From JAIOQA01 sp035493675 (GTDB lineage: Bacteria > Myxococcota_A > Polyangia > Haliangiales > Haliangiaceae), in assembly GCA_035493675.1 (NCBI GenBank), contig DATJIA010000070.1, positions 1-64,000 on the forward strand: a DNA stretch of 64,000 nt, in the 5' to 3' direction. Shown piece by piece: positions 48,021 to 57,785 of the stretch. How positions within the stretch are numbered: position 1 is the first letter of the stretch; the number at the start of each line of letters is the position of its first letter. The position numbers and the translations under genes were made by a program. The notes beneath the pieces are model-generated. The model saw only the letters and a program-made list of their open reading frames with translations. It had not been told where the DNA came from and searched no databases.

Positions 48021-48911
48021 ATGGTGGGACCTGTGGTGCTCCAGGCGTTTCGCGACGCGCTCCCCGACGAGGCGCGGCCGCTGGTCGATGACAGCGTCGG
48101 GACCGCGCTCGGCGAGATGATCGCGGCCGCGCGCGCGGCCCATCCCGCGATCGCGACCGACGACGTCGCGCTCGCGAAGTTCGTCGGCGTCCGGCTCGGC
48201 GACGCCAAGGATCTCGCGGCGGCGCTGCGCGCGTTCCCCGCGGGCGATCTCCTGCTCGCGTGCGGCTGCGCGGCCGGCGATCGCGAGGCGCAGGAGGCCT
48301 TCGATCACATCCTCGACGAGGTCGACGCCGCCGCGATCGCGGTGCGCGCGCCCGCCGACACCGTCGACGAGGTCAAGCAGATGCTGCGCACGCAGCTGCT
48401 GGTCGCGCGCGAGGATCGCCCGCCGGCGATCGCGGGCTACGCCGGGCGCGGCTCGCTGCGCGCGTGGCTGCGCATCACCGCGACGCGCGAGCTCGTGCGC
48501 CAGATCAAGAAGCAGCTGCGCGACGTGCCGCTCGAGCAGGCGATCCTCGATCAGCCCGGCGAGGGCGATCCGGTCCTCGAGCGCCTGAAGGCGCAGTACC
48601 GCGCCGAGTTCGCCGCCGCGCTCGGCGAGGCGCTGATCGATCTCGATCCGCGCGAGCGGACGTTGCTGCGGTTGAGCGTCTTGGATCAGCTCGGCATCGA
48701 CGAGATCGGCGCGATCTACGCCGTGCACCGCGCGACCGCGGCGCGCTGGCTGGTCAAGGCGCGCTCGTCGCTCGTCGAGCAGACGCAGAAGCGGCTCGCC
48801 GGCCGCCTGAACCTCGACGAAGGCGAGATCACGTCGGTGATCCGCATGATCCAATCGAAGCTCGACGTCTCGGTCGAGCGCCTGATCGACGAAGCCGAGC
48901 GCAAGTCCTAG
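48021..48911 (+). CDS. Sigma-70 family (ECF-like) RNA polymerase sigma factor
   Basis: The 296-residue product resembles myxobacterial ECF-like factors: a long variable N-terminal part, a region 2-like helix (RAWLRITATRELVRQIKKQL), and region 4 (LDPRERTLLRLSVLDQLGI, YAVHRATAARWLVKARSSL). It is longer than classical ECFs. The divergent kinase carries a zinc finger of the anti-sigma type. This suggests a kinase-sigma signalling pair, which is an inference from arrangement. Confidence 0.8.
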   Translation: MVGPVVLQAFRDALPDEARPLVDDSVGTALGEMIAAARAAHPAIATDDVALAKFVGVRLGDAKDLAAALRAFPAGDLLLACGCAAGDREAQEAFDHILDEVDAAAIAVRAPADTVDEVKQMLRTQLLVAREDRPPAIAGYAGRGSLRAWLRITATRELVRQIKKQLRDVPLEQAILDQPGEGDPVLERLKAQYRAEFAAALGEALIDLDPRERTLLRLSVLDQLGIDEIGAIYAVHRATAARWLVKARSSLVEQTQKRLAGRLNLDEGEITSVIRMIQSKLDVSVERLIDEAERKS

Positions 48912-49567
48912 TCGCGGTACTTGCCCGGGTCGCGGTACTTCTCGCCGTACTTGTTCACGTGCGCGGGCTCGACGCCGCGCGCGAGATCGAGGTGGATCGT
49001 CGCGTCGGCGCCGGCGGTGACCGTCACCTTGATCTGCGCGGGCTTGATCGCGGCGCGCGTGAACGCGTAGGCGGTCCAGGTGCCGACCGGCACGTCGGCG
49101 ATCGCGAAGGTGCCGTCGGCGGCGACGCGCGCGAACTTGCGATTGGGCAAGACGAGGATCGTCGCCGCCATCTCGGGGTGGATGTTGCAGTAGACGTCGA
49201 CGACGCCGGGCGTGGGGAACGACTTCTCCTTGGTGTCGCCGCGGCGATAGCTGCCGAGATCGAACGGGCGCGCGGCGGAGCGCGAGAAGACGTTGTGCAG
49301 GATCGGATCGGCGTTGGGGAACGAGATCGTCTGGCCCGCGGTGATCGCGACCAGATCGGGCACGAAGTGCTTGTTCTTCTGCACCACCGTCGGGACGGCG
49401 TCGGGCGCGGGCTCGCTGAAGCCGGTGAGGTACACGATCGCGCCGGTCGCGTCGATCGGCTTGCCGTCGTCGCCGGTGACGGTCACCGTGCCGACGACGC
49501 GACCGCCGCCCGCGTGCGCGTGCGCGGGCGCGGCGATCACGATCGCGGCGGCGACGAGCAGCTTCAA
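48908..49567 (-). CDS. Secreted cupredoxin-like copper protein
   Basis: The 219-residue product has a signal peptide and a cupredoxin fold with type 1 copper ligands: His in DPILHNVF, and Cys, His and Met in VYCNIHPEM. A carboxypeptidase-regulatory-like beta domain follows (GTFAIADVPVGTWTAYAF). It may carry electrons or bind copper. The TTG start at 49567 overlaps the upstream stop as TTGA, so it is coupled to that gene. Confidence 0.78.
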   Translation of the reverse strand: MKLLVAAAIVIAAPAHAHAGGGRVVGTVTVTGDDGKPIDATGAIVYLTGFSEPAPDAVPTVVQKNKHFVPDLVAITAGQTISFPNADPILHNVFSRSAARPFDLGSYRRGDTKEKSFPTPGVVDVYCNIHPEMAATILVLPNRKFARVAADGTFAIADVPVGTWTAYAFTRAAIKPAQIKVTVTAGADATIHLDLARGVEPAHVNKYGEKYRDPGKYRD

Positions 49568-50310
49568 AACGCGACCGCCCACTTGATGCGCGGCGCGCCC
49601 GCGGTCGCGATGTTGTAGACGCCGATGCCGTAGCTCGCCGACACCCAGAAGCGGCCGTGCGTCCACGACAGGTTCGGGCCGACCGTCACCCAATCGTCGT
49701 CGGACGATCCGCCGGCGAGGCTCTTCTCGCCGTAGAGCTCGCCGCCGAGGCGCAGCTCGTCGGTCACCTCGATCGAGACGCCCGCGCCCGAGCGCGTCGA
49801 CCAGACGTCGTCGCCCGTGTGCACGTCGCCGTAGACGCCGACGTTCGCGACCGCGTGCCAGCGACACTGCGTGTACGACAGCACGAGATCGCCGTCGACC
49901 TCGGCCGCTTCGGTCTCGGTGATCGGCTTCTTGATCGCGACGCGCACGTACGGCACCCAGTCGGGCGCGTCGACGGGATCCGACGTGACGAGCCGCCAGC
50001 GCAGCTCGGCGCCGTAGCGCGCGAGGAACGTGCGCGGCGACGACAGATCGCTCTTCGTCCACTCCCATTCGATCGGCAGCGCGAGCTCGACCTGATCGGT
50101 GATGCCGATGACCGGCGCCCACCACACCCCGGTCTCCGACGCGTGCGTCGGGCCCTGGCGATGTTGATCGGTGAGCCACTGCTCGAGCTCGACGCCGCGC
50201 TCGGGCACCGTCTCGGTGTCGTAGAGCCAGCCGAAGTGACTGCGACCGGCGTGAGCGGCGCCCTCCAGCGAGATCAGCGCGAGGGCGACGAGCGCGGCGG
50301 ATCGGGTCAC
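49564..50310 (-). CDS. Hypothetical secreted protein, probable outer-membrane barrel
   Basis: The 248-residue product has a signal peptide (about 1-21) and alternating amphipathic strands (ELALPIEWEWTK, RYGAELRWRLVTS, FWVSASYGIGVY), ending IKWAVAF as outer-membrane barrels do. No named family is recognised. It is translationally coupled to the cupredoxin gene. Confidence 0.65.
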   Translation of the reverse strand: MTRSAALVALALISLEGAAHAGRSHFGWLYDTETVPERGVELEQWLTDQHRQGPTHASETGVWWAPVIGITDQVELALPIEWEWTKSDLSSPRTFLARYGAELRWRLVTSDPVDAPDWVPYVRVAIKKPITETEAAEVDGDLVLSYTQCRWHAVANVGVYGDVHTGDDVWSTRSGAGVSIEVTDELRLGGELYGEKSLAGGSSDDDWVTVGPNLSWTHGRFWVSASYGIGVYNIATAGAPRIKWAVAF

Positions 50311-50425
50311 GCGGTGAGCCTATCACCGCCTCGTGATCGCCGCCGATCGCGGCCGATCGCCGGCCGATTGCCGGCCGCGAGGCGAAGTGTGATCATCCTC
50401 GCGGGCTAGCGTGCCGGGACCTTCG

Positions 50426-52084
50426 ATGATCCGCGTCGCCGCCTGGCATTCAGGCGCCGTCGGCGAAGAGGCGCGCGCGCACGTGCAAGCGCGCCTGTCG
50501 CTGTTCGTCAAGCTGTGGTTCTGGCTGTTCTGGGTGCTGGTCGCCGCGCTCGAGGCGGCGTACCAGGCCTTCCCCGCGTATCGGCCGGAGCGGGTCGACT
50601 TCGTCTTCGAGTGCGCGCTGGTCGGGCAGCTCGCGCTCGCCGCGACCTGGTACTTCGTGCTCCACCGGCGGCGGCCGGCGCTCGAGACGCTCTACTTCAT
50701 CGACGCGCTCGGGCTGGTCGTGATCGGCGCCGAGCTCGGCAACGCGGCGTACATGCAATCGGATCTGCGCGCGTCGCCGTACGTCTCGCTGATCTGGCAC
50801 ACGATCGTCGTGTTCGCGCGCGTCGTGATGATCCCTTCGTCCGGGCGCCGGACGCTCGTGGTGACGTCGTTGTCGTTCGTGCCCGTGCTGGTCGGGCCGG
50901 CGCTGATCCCGATCGAGCACCCCGAGCGGATCGATCTGCCGACGCTCGTCTGGTACGTCGGCGGCGTCTTGATCGCGGGCGTCGTCGTCTTGGTCGCGAC
51001 CATGGGCTCGCGCGTGATCTACGGCCTGCAACGGCAGGTGCGCGAGGCGATGCAGCTCGGCCAGTACACGCTCGAGGAGAAGATCGGCGAGGGCGGCATG
51101 GGCACGGTGCACCGCGCGCGGCACGCGATGCTGCGCCGGCCGACCGCGATCAAGTTGCTGCCGCCCGATCGCTACGACGCGGCCAGCCTCGAGCGCTTCC
51201 AGCGCGAGGTACAGAACATGAGCCGCCTCACCCACCCGAACACGGTCTCGGTGTTCGACTACGGGCGCAGCCTCGAGGGCGTCCTCTACTACGCGATGGA
51301 GTACGTCGACGGCATCGATCTCGAGGCGCTCGTGCGCAGCGAGGGTCCGCTGCCGGCGCCGCGCGTGATCCACATCCTGCGGCAGATCTGCGGCGCGCTC
51401 GACGAGGCGCACGCGGTCGGCATCGTGCACCGCGACATCAAGCCGGCGAACGTGATCCTGTGCCAGCGCGGCCGCAAGCCCGACGTCGTGAAGGTCGTCG
51501 ACTTCGGCCTGGTCAAGGAGATCGCGCGCGGCGGCGACACCACCGACGGGCAGATCGCGGGCACGCCGGCGTACCTCTCGCCCGAGGCGATCACCGATCC
51601 GGATCACGTCGGGCCGGCGAGCGATCTCTATTCGCTCGGCGCCCTCGGCTACTTCTTGCTGACCGGCCAGCGCCTCTTCGAGGCGAAGACCGTGATCGCG
51701 ATGTGCACGAAGCAGGCGGTCGAGCCGCCGATCCCGCCGTCGCAGCGGACCACGAACGCGGTGCCCGCGGATCTCGAGGCGCTGATCCTGCGATGTCTCG
51801 CGAAGAAGCCCGAGGAGCGGCCCGAATCGGCGCACGCGCTGCGCGGCGCGCTCGCGGAGCTCCCCGCCTACCGCGACTGGGACGAGCTCGCCGGGCTCGC
51901 CTGGTGGACGAGCTTCCACGCGCGGCGCGAGCGCGCGACGCGCGGCGCGCCCGAGGACGCGCCGCTCCTGACGACGACCCACACGCGCGACCTCGAGCCG
52001 CGGACCGGCGACACCGAGGTCGAGGTCGACGTGTTCGGGCGCACCACGCGCATCGTGATCACGCCGCGCTCGGACTCGCGCTGA
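50426..52084 (+). CDS. Multi-pass membrane Ser/Thr protein kinase
   Basis: The 552-residue product starts with about five to six membrane segments (residues 25-210), then a kinase domain: IGEGGMGTVHRARH, TAIKLLPPD, HRDIKPANVILC and GTPAYLSPEAI. A short acidic tail ends the protein. The membrane part is at the N-terminus, the reverse of the usual order for myxobacterial kinases. GTG at 50411 is an alternative start. Its 3' end overlaps the convergent gene by 26 bases. Confidence 0.88.
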   Translation: MIRVAAWHSGAVGEEARAHVQARLSLFVKLWFWLFWVLVAALEAAYQAFPAYRPERVDFVFECALVGQLALAATWYFVLHRRRPALETLYFIDALGLVVIGAELGNAAYMQSDLRASPYVSLIWHTIVVFARVVMIPSSGRRTLVVTSLSFVPVLVGPALIPIEHPERIDLPTLVWYVGGVLIAGVVVLVATMGSRVIYGLQRQVREAMQLGQYTLEEKIGEGGMGTVHRARHAMLRRPTAIKLLPPDRYDAASLERFQREVQNMSRLTHPNTVSVFDYGRSLEGVLYYAMEYVDGIDLEALVRSEGPLPAPRVIHILRQICGALDEAHAVGIVHRDIKPANVILCQRGRKPDVVKVVDFGLVKEIARGGDTTDGQIAGTPAYLSPEAITDPDHVGPASDLYSLGALGYFLLTGQRLFEAKTVIAMCTKQAVEPPIPPSQRTTNAVPADLEALILRCLAKKPEERPESAHALRGALAELPAYRDWDELAGLAWWTSFHARRERATRGAPEDAPLLTTTHTRDLEPRTGDTEVEVDVFGRTTRIVITPRSDSR

Positions 52085-52493
52085 TCGCGCTCAGCTGCCG
52101 GACGATGCCGCGGAGATCGATCGCGATCGTGTGCGCGACCAGCACGCCGTCGCGCACGACCAGCTCGTGGGCGGCGTCGAACCGGACCCGACGCTTCGAC
52201 GCGCGCAGGCAGCCGTAGAAGTCGCCGTCGTGGGTCCCGTCGCAGGCGACGCGGACGCAGGTGCGCGCACCGGGCTCGATCGCGACGATCCGCCGCGTGA
52301 GACGCGGGAACGCGGCGCGCAGCCGGCCGCCGCCTGACGCGAGGTCATCGAGGAACGACGCCGGAGCGTCCGCCGTGATCTTCGCTCCCGCGAGCGCCAG
52401 GCCGTCCGAGTCGAGGAACGCCGCGACGCGCTGCCGGACGTCGGAACCCAGCGCGATCCAAGCGTTCGTCAGGCGATCGGGGACTTCGAGCAT
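52059..52493 (-). CDS. SnoaL/NTF2-like small protein
   Basis: The 144-residue product has a cone-shaped NTF2/SnoaL-like pattern: helices at the N-terminus (LTNAWIALGSDVRQRVAAFL) and a beta-sheet half (FYGCLRASKRRVRFDAAHEL, VRDGVLVAHTIAID). The ligand is unknown. The ATG at 52493 is the first plausible start. The CDS end overlaps the kinase end by 26 bases on the opposite strand. Confidence 0.6.
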   Translation of the reverse strand: MLEVPDRLTNAWIALGSDVRQRVAAFLDSDGLALAGAKITADAPASFLDDLASGGGRLRAAFPRLTRRIVAIEPGARTCVRVACDGTHDGDFYGCLRASKRRVRFDAAHELVVRDGVLVAHTIAIDLRGIVRQLSAISASPSAA

Positions 52494-52558
52494 GGACGCC
52501 TCCTCCCGTACGACGAACGAGCGGGCCGGAATGCGACGTTCGATCGCCGAAAATCGTT

Positions 52559-52720
52559 TCACCCGATCAGTGCCGCCCAGTGCAGGCAGATCAGCAGCCA
52601 ACCGACCGCCACGATCAGGATGCTGAGCCCGACCGGCGAGCCCCAGCCGCTCCACGACAGGGCGGCGTTCACCGCGGTCCGCTCGATCTTCCGCTGATGT
52701 TCCGCATCGTTTGTTATCAT
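52559..52720 (-). CDS. Small membrane protein under PadR control
   Basis: The 53-residue product has one membrane segment (VGLSILIVAVGWLLICLHWA) after a short charged start. It is divergent from the PadR gene across 25 bases that contain palindromic operators, so PadR probably controls both. ATG at 52720 is chosen over upstream ATGs inside the operator. Confidence 0.55.
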   Translation of the reverse strand: MITNDAEHQRKIERTAVNAALSWSGWGSPVGLSILIVAVGWLLICLHWAALIG

Positions 52721-52747
52721 ATGACTAGATATAGTATGACTAGTCAT
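52721..52747. promoter_or_regulatory. PadR operator region
   Basis: ATGACTAG occurs at 52721-52728 and 52736-52743, and ATGACTAGTCAT (52736-52747) is a perfect palindrome that includes the first bases of the PadR start codon. TATAGT at 52730-52735 can act as -10 for PadR. Confidence 0.55.
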
Positions 52748-53435
52748 GGACGTCAAGGACGATGGCGCGGTGTACGCTGCAGGCCGGATGGCCGCCGCCG
52801 CGCATCGCCCGCGTTCGCCGCTCTGGCTCGTGATCCTCGCGCAGCTGATCGAGGCGCCGATGCACCCCTACCGGATGCACGTGCTGATCAAGGAGCGCGG
52901 CAAGGACCTGATCGCGAACGTCACCAACCGCAACAGCATCCATCAGGTGATCGACGGGCTCCTGCGGCAGGGCTTGATCGCGGTGCACGGCACCGAGCGC
53001 GACGAGAAGTTCCCGGAGCGCACCGTCTACGAGATCACGGCGGCCGGGAAGCAGACGCTCGGCGCGTGGCTGCACACGATCTTGTCGACGCCGGCGCGCG
53101 AGTACCCCGACTTCCCCGCCGCGCTGTCGTTCGCGATGATGCTCGACCCGAACGACCTGCGCGCGCAGCTCGAGAAGCGCGCGGCCGCGCTCGAGCAGCG
53201 GCTGGCCGAGCTCGAGGCGCCGGTCGAGATCCCGCGCTTGTTCCTGCTCGAGAACGAGTACCTGGCCGCGATCACGCGCGCGGAGATCGCGTGGCTGCAC
53301 GCGCTGTGCGCCGACCTCAAGTCGAAGAAGCTCAACTGGACGGAGGCCTGGCTCCGTCGCATGGCGGCCAAGCTCGGCGAGCTCAGCGAGGAGCCAGGCG
53401 AGCCGTCACGTCCGAAGCGCCGGAAGGCGCCGTGA
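52746..53435 (+). CDS. PadR-family transcriptional regulator
   Basis: The 229-residue product has the PadR winged helix (LILAQLIEAPMHPYRMHVL, NSIHQVIDGLLRQGLIAVHG, RTVYEITAAGKQTL) and a C-terminal coiled-coil dimerisation helix. The start codon lies in a palindromic operator, so autoregulation is likely. The 3' end overlaps the convergent GH5 gene by 53 bases. Confidence 0.9.
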   Translation: MDVKDDGAVYAAGRMAAAAHRPRSPLWLVILAQLIEAPMHPYRMHVLIKERGKDLIANVTNRNSIHQVIDGLLRQGLIAVHGTERDEKFPERTVYEITAAGKQTLGAWLHTILSTPAREYPDFPAALSFAMMLDPNDLRAQLEKRAAALEQRLAELEAPVEIPRLFLLENEYLAAITRAEIAWLHALCADLKSKKLNWTEAWLRRMAAKLGELSEEPGEPSRPKRRKAP

Positions 53436-54741
53436 TCGACACGACGTCGCCGGCGATCGTGACCGCGCAACCCTCGCACGCGACGTCGAACGCGCCGAAG
53501 CGCGCGGGCACGATCAGCTCGGTCGCGCCGGCCGCGGGATCCGGCTTCCACGACACGGTCAGCGCGCGCGTCGTCTCGTCGTAGCTCCACGCGATCGGAT
53601 CGCCCGCGATCCGCGACGGATACGGACGCACGAGCGCGGCCGTCATCGCCGGGATCTCGGCGCCCGTCGAATCGATCGGGCCGTAGCCGCCTCGCGAGTA
53701 CGACCACGCCATCGTCGAGCCGAGCGCGGCGGCGGCGCCGTCGTACGCGGCGTCGAGGTACGCGCCGATCTGCGGATCGCTGCCGACGCCGCCGTACTCG
53801 CCGATCCATAGCGCGGCGTCGAGCTTGTCGGCCTCGTCGCGGAGCAGCGCGATGTTCGCGATGAAGTCGTCGCGCCGCGCCGGATCGAAGCCGTTGCCCT
53901 GCTCCGCCTGGGTGTCGTACGCGTGCGGCGCGTACACGACGTCGCGCTGCGCGAACGGCGTGAGCGTGGTCGGGATGCCGAGGTTGCGCGAGCTCGCGGG
54001 CTCGACGAACGCGAGCCACCCGGGCGCCTGCGCGCGGACCGCGTCGATCACCTGCGCGTCGAACGCCTCGAGGCGATCGCGCTCGAAGTGCGCGACCGGG
54101 TACGAGCCCCAGTGCGGCTCGTTGATCGTGTCGAACCCGATCACCGCCGGGTGATCGCCGAGCCGCGCCGCGACGTGCGCCCACGCGTCCGCGAACGCGC
54201 CGGCGACGGACGGATCGGTGTACAGCCCGTCGAAGCAGGCGATCACGTTCGGATCGGTGTACGAGAGCGACCACGGCGTCTGCGGCACGAACGCGGCGTA
54301 GCGCGCCTCGTCGCATGCCCAGCGCGGCGCGCCGTCGAAGCCGAAGCCCTCGCCGAAGACGTCCTGGTGCATGTCGAGCACGACCACCATGCCGGCCGCG
54401 GCAGCCCAGTCGAGCCGCGCGCGGACTTGATCCAGATACGCGTCGTCGTACGCGCCGCGCGCCGGCTCGACCGCCGACCACGGCATCACCCAGCGCAGAC
54501 CGTTCAGGCCCCACTCGCTGCGCATGCGCGTGAGGTCCGCCTGCTGCGCCCAGCCGAGGTACGGCGCGGCCTTGTTCTCGTCGGCGACGTTCAACCCGCG
54601 CAGGATCACCGCGCGCCCCTGCGCGTCGCGGATCTGTCCGCGACACACGTGCCATCCGCCGGTGCAGACGTCACCGGAGCCAGCGCCGCCGCACGCGCCG
54701 AACACTGACGACATGATCGCGGCGAACAGCGCGGCCCTCAC
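53383..54741 (-). CDS. GH5-family glycosidase lipoprotein, endoglycoceramidase-like
   Basis: The 452-residue product has the lipobox FGAC and a GH5 barrel: GRAVILRGLNVADENK, acid/base Glu in FDTINEPHWG near residue 200, and nucleophile Glu in ALWIGEYGG near 310. A C-terminal beta domain follows (WKPDPAAGATELIVPARFG). The N-terminal and C-terminal features fit endoglycoceramidases, which split sugars from ceramide; a general endoglycanase remains possible. Confidence 0.8.
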   Translation of the reverse strand: MRAALFAAIMSSVFGACGGAGSGDVCTGGWHVCRGQIRDAQGRAVILRGLNVADENKAAPYLGWAQQADLTRMRSEWGLNGLRWVMPWSAVEPARGAYDDAYLDQVRARLDWAAAAGMVVVLDMHQDVFGEGFGFDGAPRWACDEARYAAFVPQTPWSLSYTDPNVIACFDGLYTDPSVAGAFADAWAHVAARLGDHPAVIGFDTINEPHWGSYPVAHFERDRLEAFDAQVIDAVRAQAPGWLAFVEPASSRNLGIPTTLTPFAQRDVVYAPHAYDTQAEQGNGFDPARRDDFIANIALLRDEADKLDAALWIGEYGGVGSDPQIGAYLDAAYDGAAAALGSTMAWSYSRGGYGPIDSTGAEIPAMTAALVRPYPSRIAGDPIAWSYDETTRALTVSWKPDPAAGATELIVPARFGAFDVACEGCAVTIAGDVVSITAPSGASDVTARLAPR

Positions 54742-54796
54742 GCCGCGAGCCTATCAGCCCTCGCGAGCCGACGACGGAAGATGGATACTGCTCCCG

Positions 54797-55729
54797 ATGG
54801 AACGTGTCGCATGTCGCGTGGGGGGGCTCGCGATCGCGTGCCTCGGCGCCGGTTGCTCGCAGATCCTCGGGCTAGGCGACGTCCACGCGGGCGCCGACGC
54901 ACCGCCCACGATCGACGCGCCGAGCGCGACCGACGGGCCGAGCGGCCCCGATGCACCGAGTGGCTCGCCCGACGCCGCGGGATTGCGCGTCCAGGATGTT
55001 CAAAACGACGCCATGCCCATCGACACGCCGGTCCGCCTCGCCGGCGTCGTGGTCACCGCGGTCGATCGGTACGGCTCGAAGATCGGCGCCTTCTGGGTCG
55101 AGGATCCGGCGGGCGGTGCGTTCTCCGGCGTCGAGGTCTTCGGCGCGCAGGCGGCGGACTTCGATCTGCTGGGACTCGGCGACGTCGTCACGATCGACCA
55201 CGCGCGGAAGACCGAGTTCGCGTCGGTGAACGACACCAGTGGTCGCACGGTCACCGAGCTCGCGCCGGAGGTGGGCATGACGATGTCGGTCACCAAGACA
55301 GGAGTCGGCACGGTGCCGGCGCCGTCGATCGTCGATACGACCTTGATGGCGGCGGTCCCCGCCGAGGCCGAGAAGTGGGAGGGCGTGTTGGTCGAAGCGG
55401 ACAACGTGCGGCTCGGCAATACGCTCGTGCCGGCTCCACCCGGCGCCGACGCGACCAACGTCGAGGCACCGATCACAGGACCGATCGTCTTGTTCTCGTC
55501 GATGACCAAGATCGATCCGGCCGTCTACACGCGCGAGTACTGCTTCGCGAAGCTGACCGGCATCGTCGATTACTTCTTCACGTACAACCTGCTGCCGCGC
55601 ACGGCGACGGATCTGGGCAGCGCCGGCACCGGGTGTCTCGGCTCCGAAGCGGTGCCGTTCTGCGCCAACGGCCAGGACGACGACCACGACGGGCTGATCG
55701 ACTGCGCTGATCCGAGCTGCGGCTGCTGA
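54797..55729 (+). CDS. Lipoprotein with OB-like domain
   Basis: The 310-residue product has the lipobox GAGC, an Asp/Pro/Ser-rich linker to about residue 60, and a beta-rich domain that resembles OB-type exported proteins (PVRLAGVVVTAVDRYGSKIG, ITGPIVLFSSMTK). It ends with NGQDDDHDGLIDCADPSCGC, a motif common in myxobacterial secreted proteins. GATACT lies seven bases before the ATG. Its stop abuts the speA stop as TGATCA. Confidence 0.65.
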   Translation: MERVACRVGGLAIACLGAGCSQILGLGDVHAGADAPPTIDAPSATDGPSGPDAPSGSPDAAGLRVQDVQNDAMPIDTPVRLAGVVVTAVDRYGSKIGAFWVEDPAGGAFSGVEVFGAQAADFDLLGLGDVVTIDHARKTEFASVNDTSGRTVTELAPEVGMTMSVTKTGVGTVPAPSIVDTTLMAAVPAEAEKWEGVLVEADNVRLGNTLVPAPPGADATNVEAPITGPIVLFSSMTKIDPAVYTREYCFAKLTGIVDYFFTYNLLPRTATDLGSAGTGCLGSEAVPFCANGQDDDHDGLIDCADPSCGC

Positions 55730-57667
<1,938 letters not shown>

Positions 57668-57785
57668 CGTTGAGATCGGATTAGGGCTTTTCGCCCAGCT
57701 ATGCAACGGCAAAGTGCCCGGATGATCCGTGCCGCCGTATGGCTTGCCCCCGGTGACGTTTCCGATAGAGTCACTCCCTTACCCG

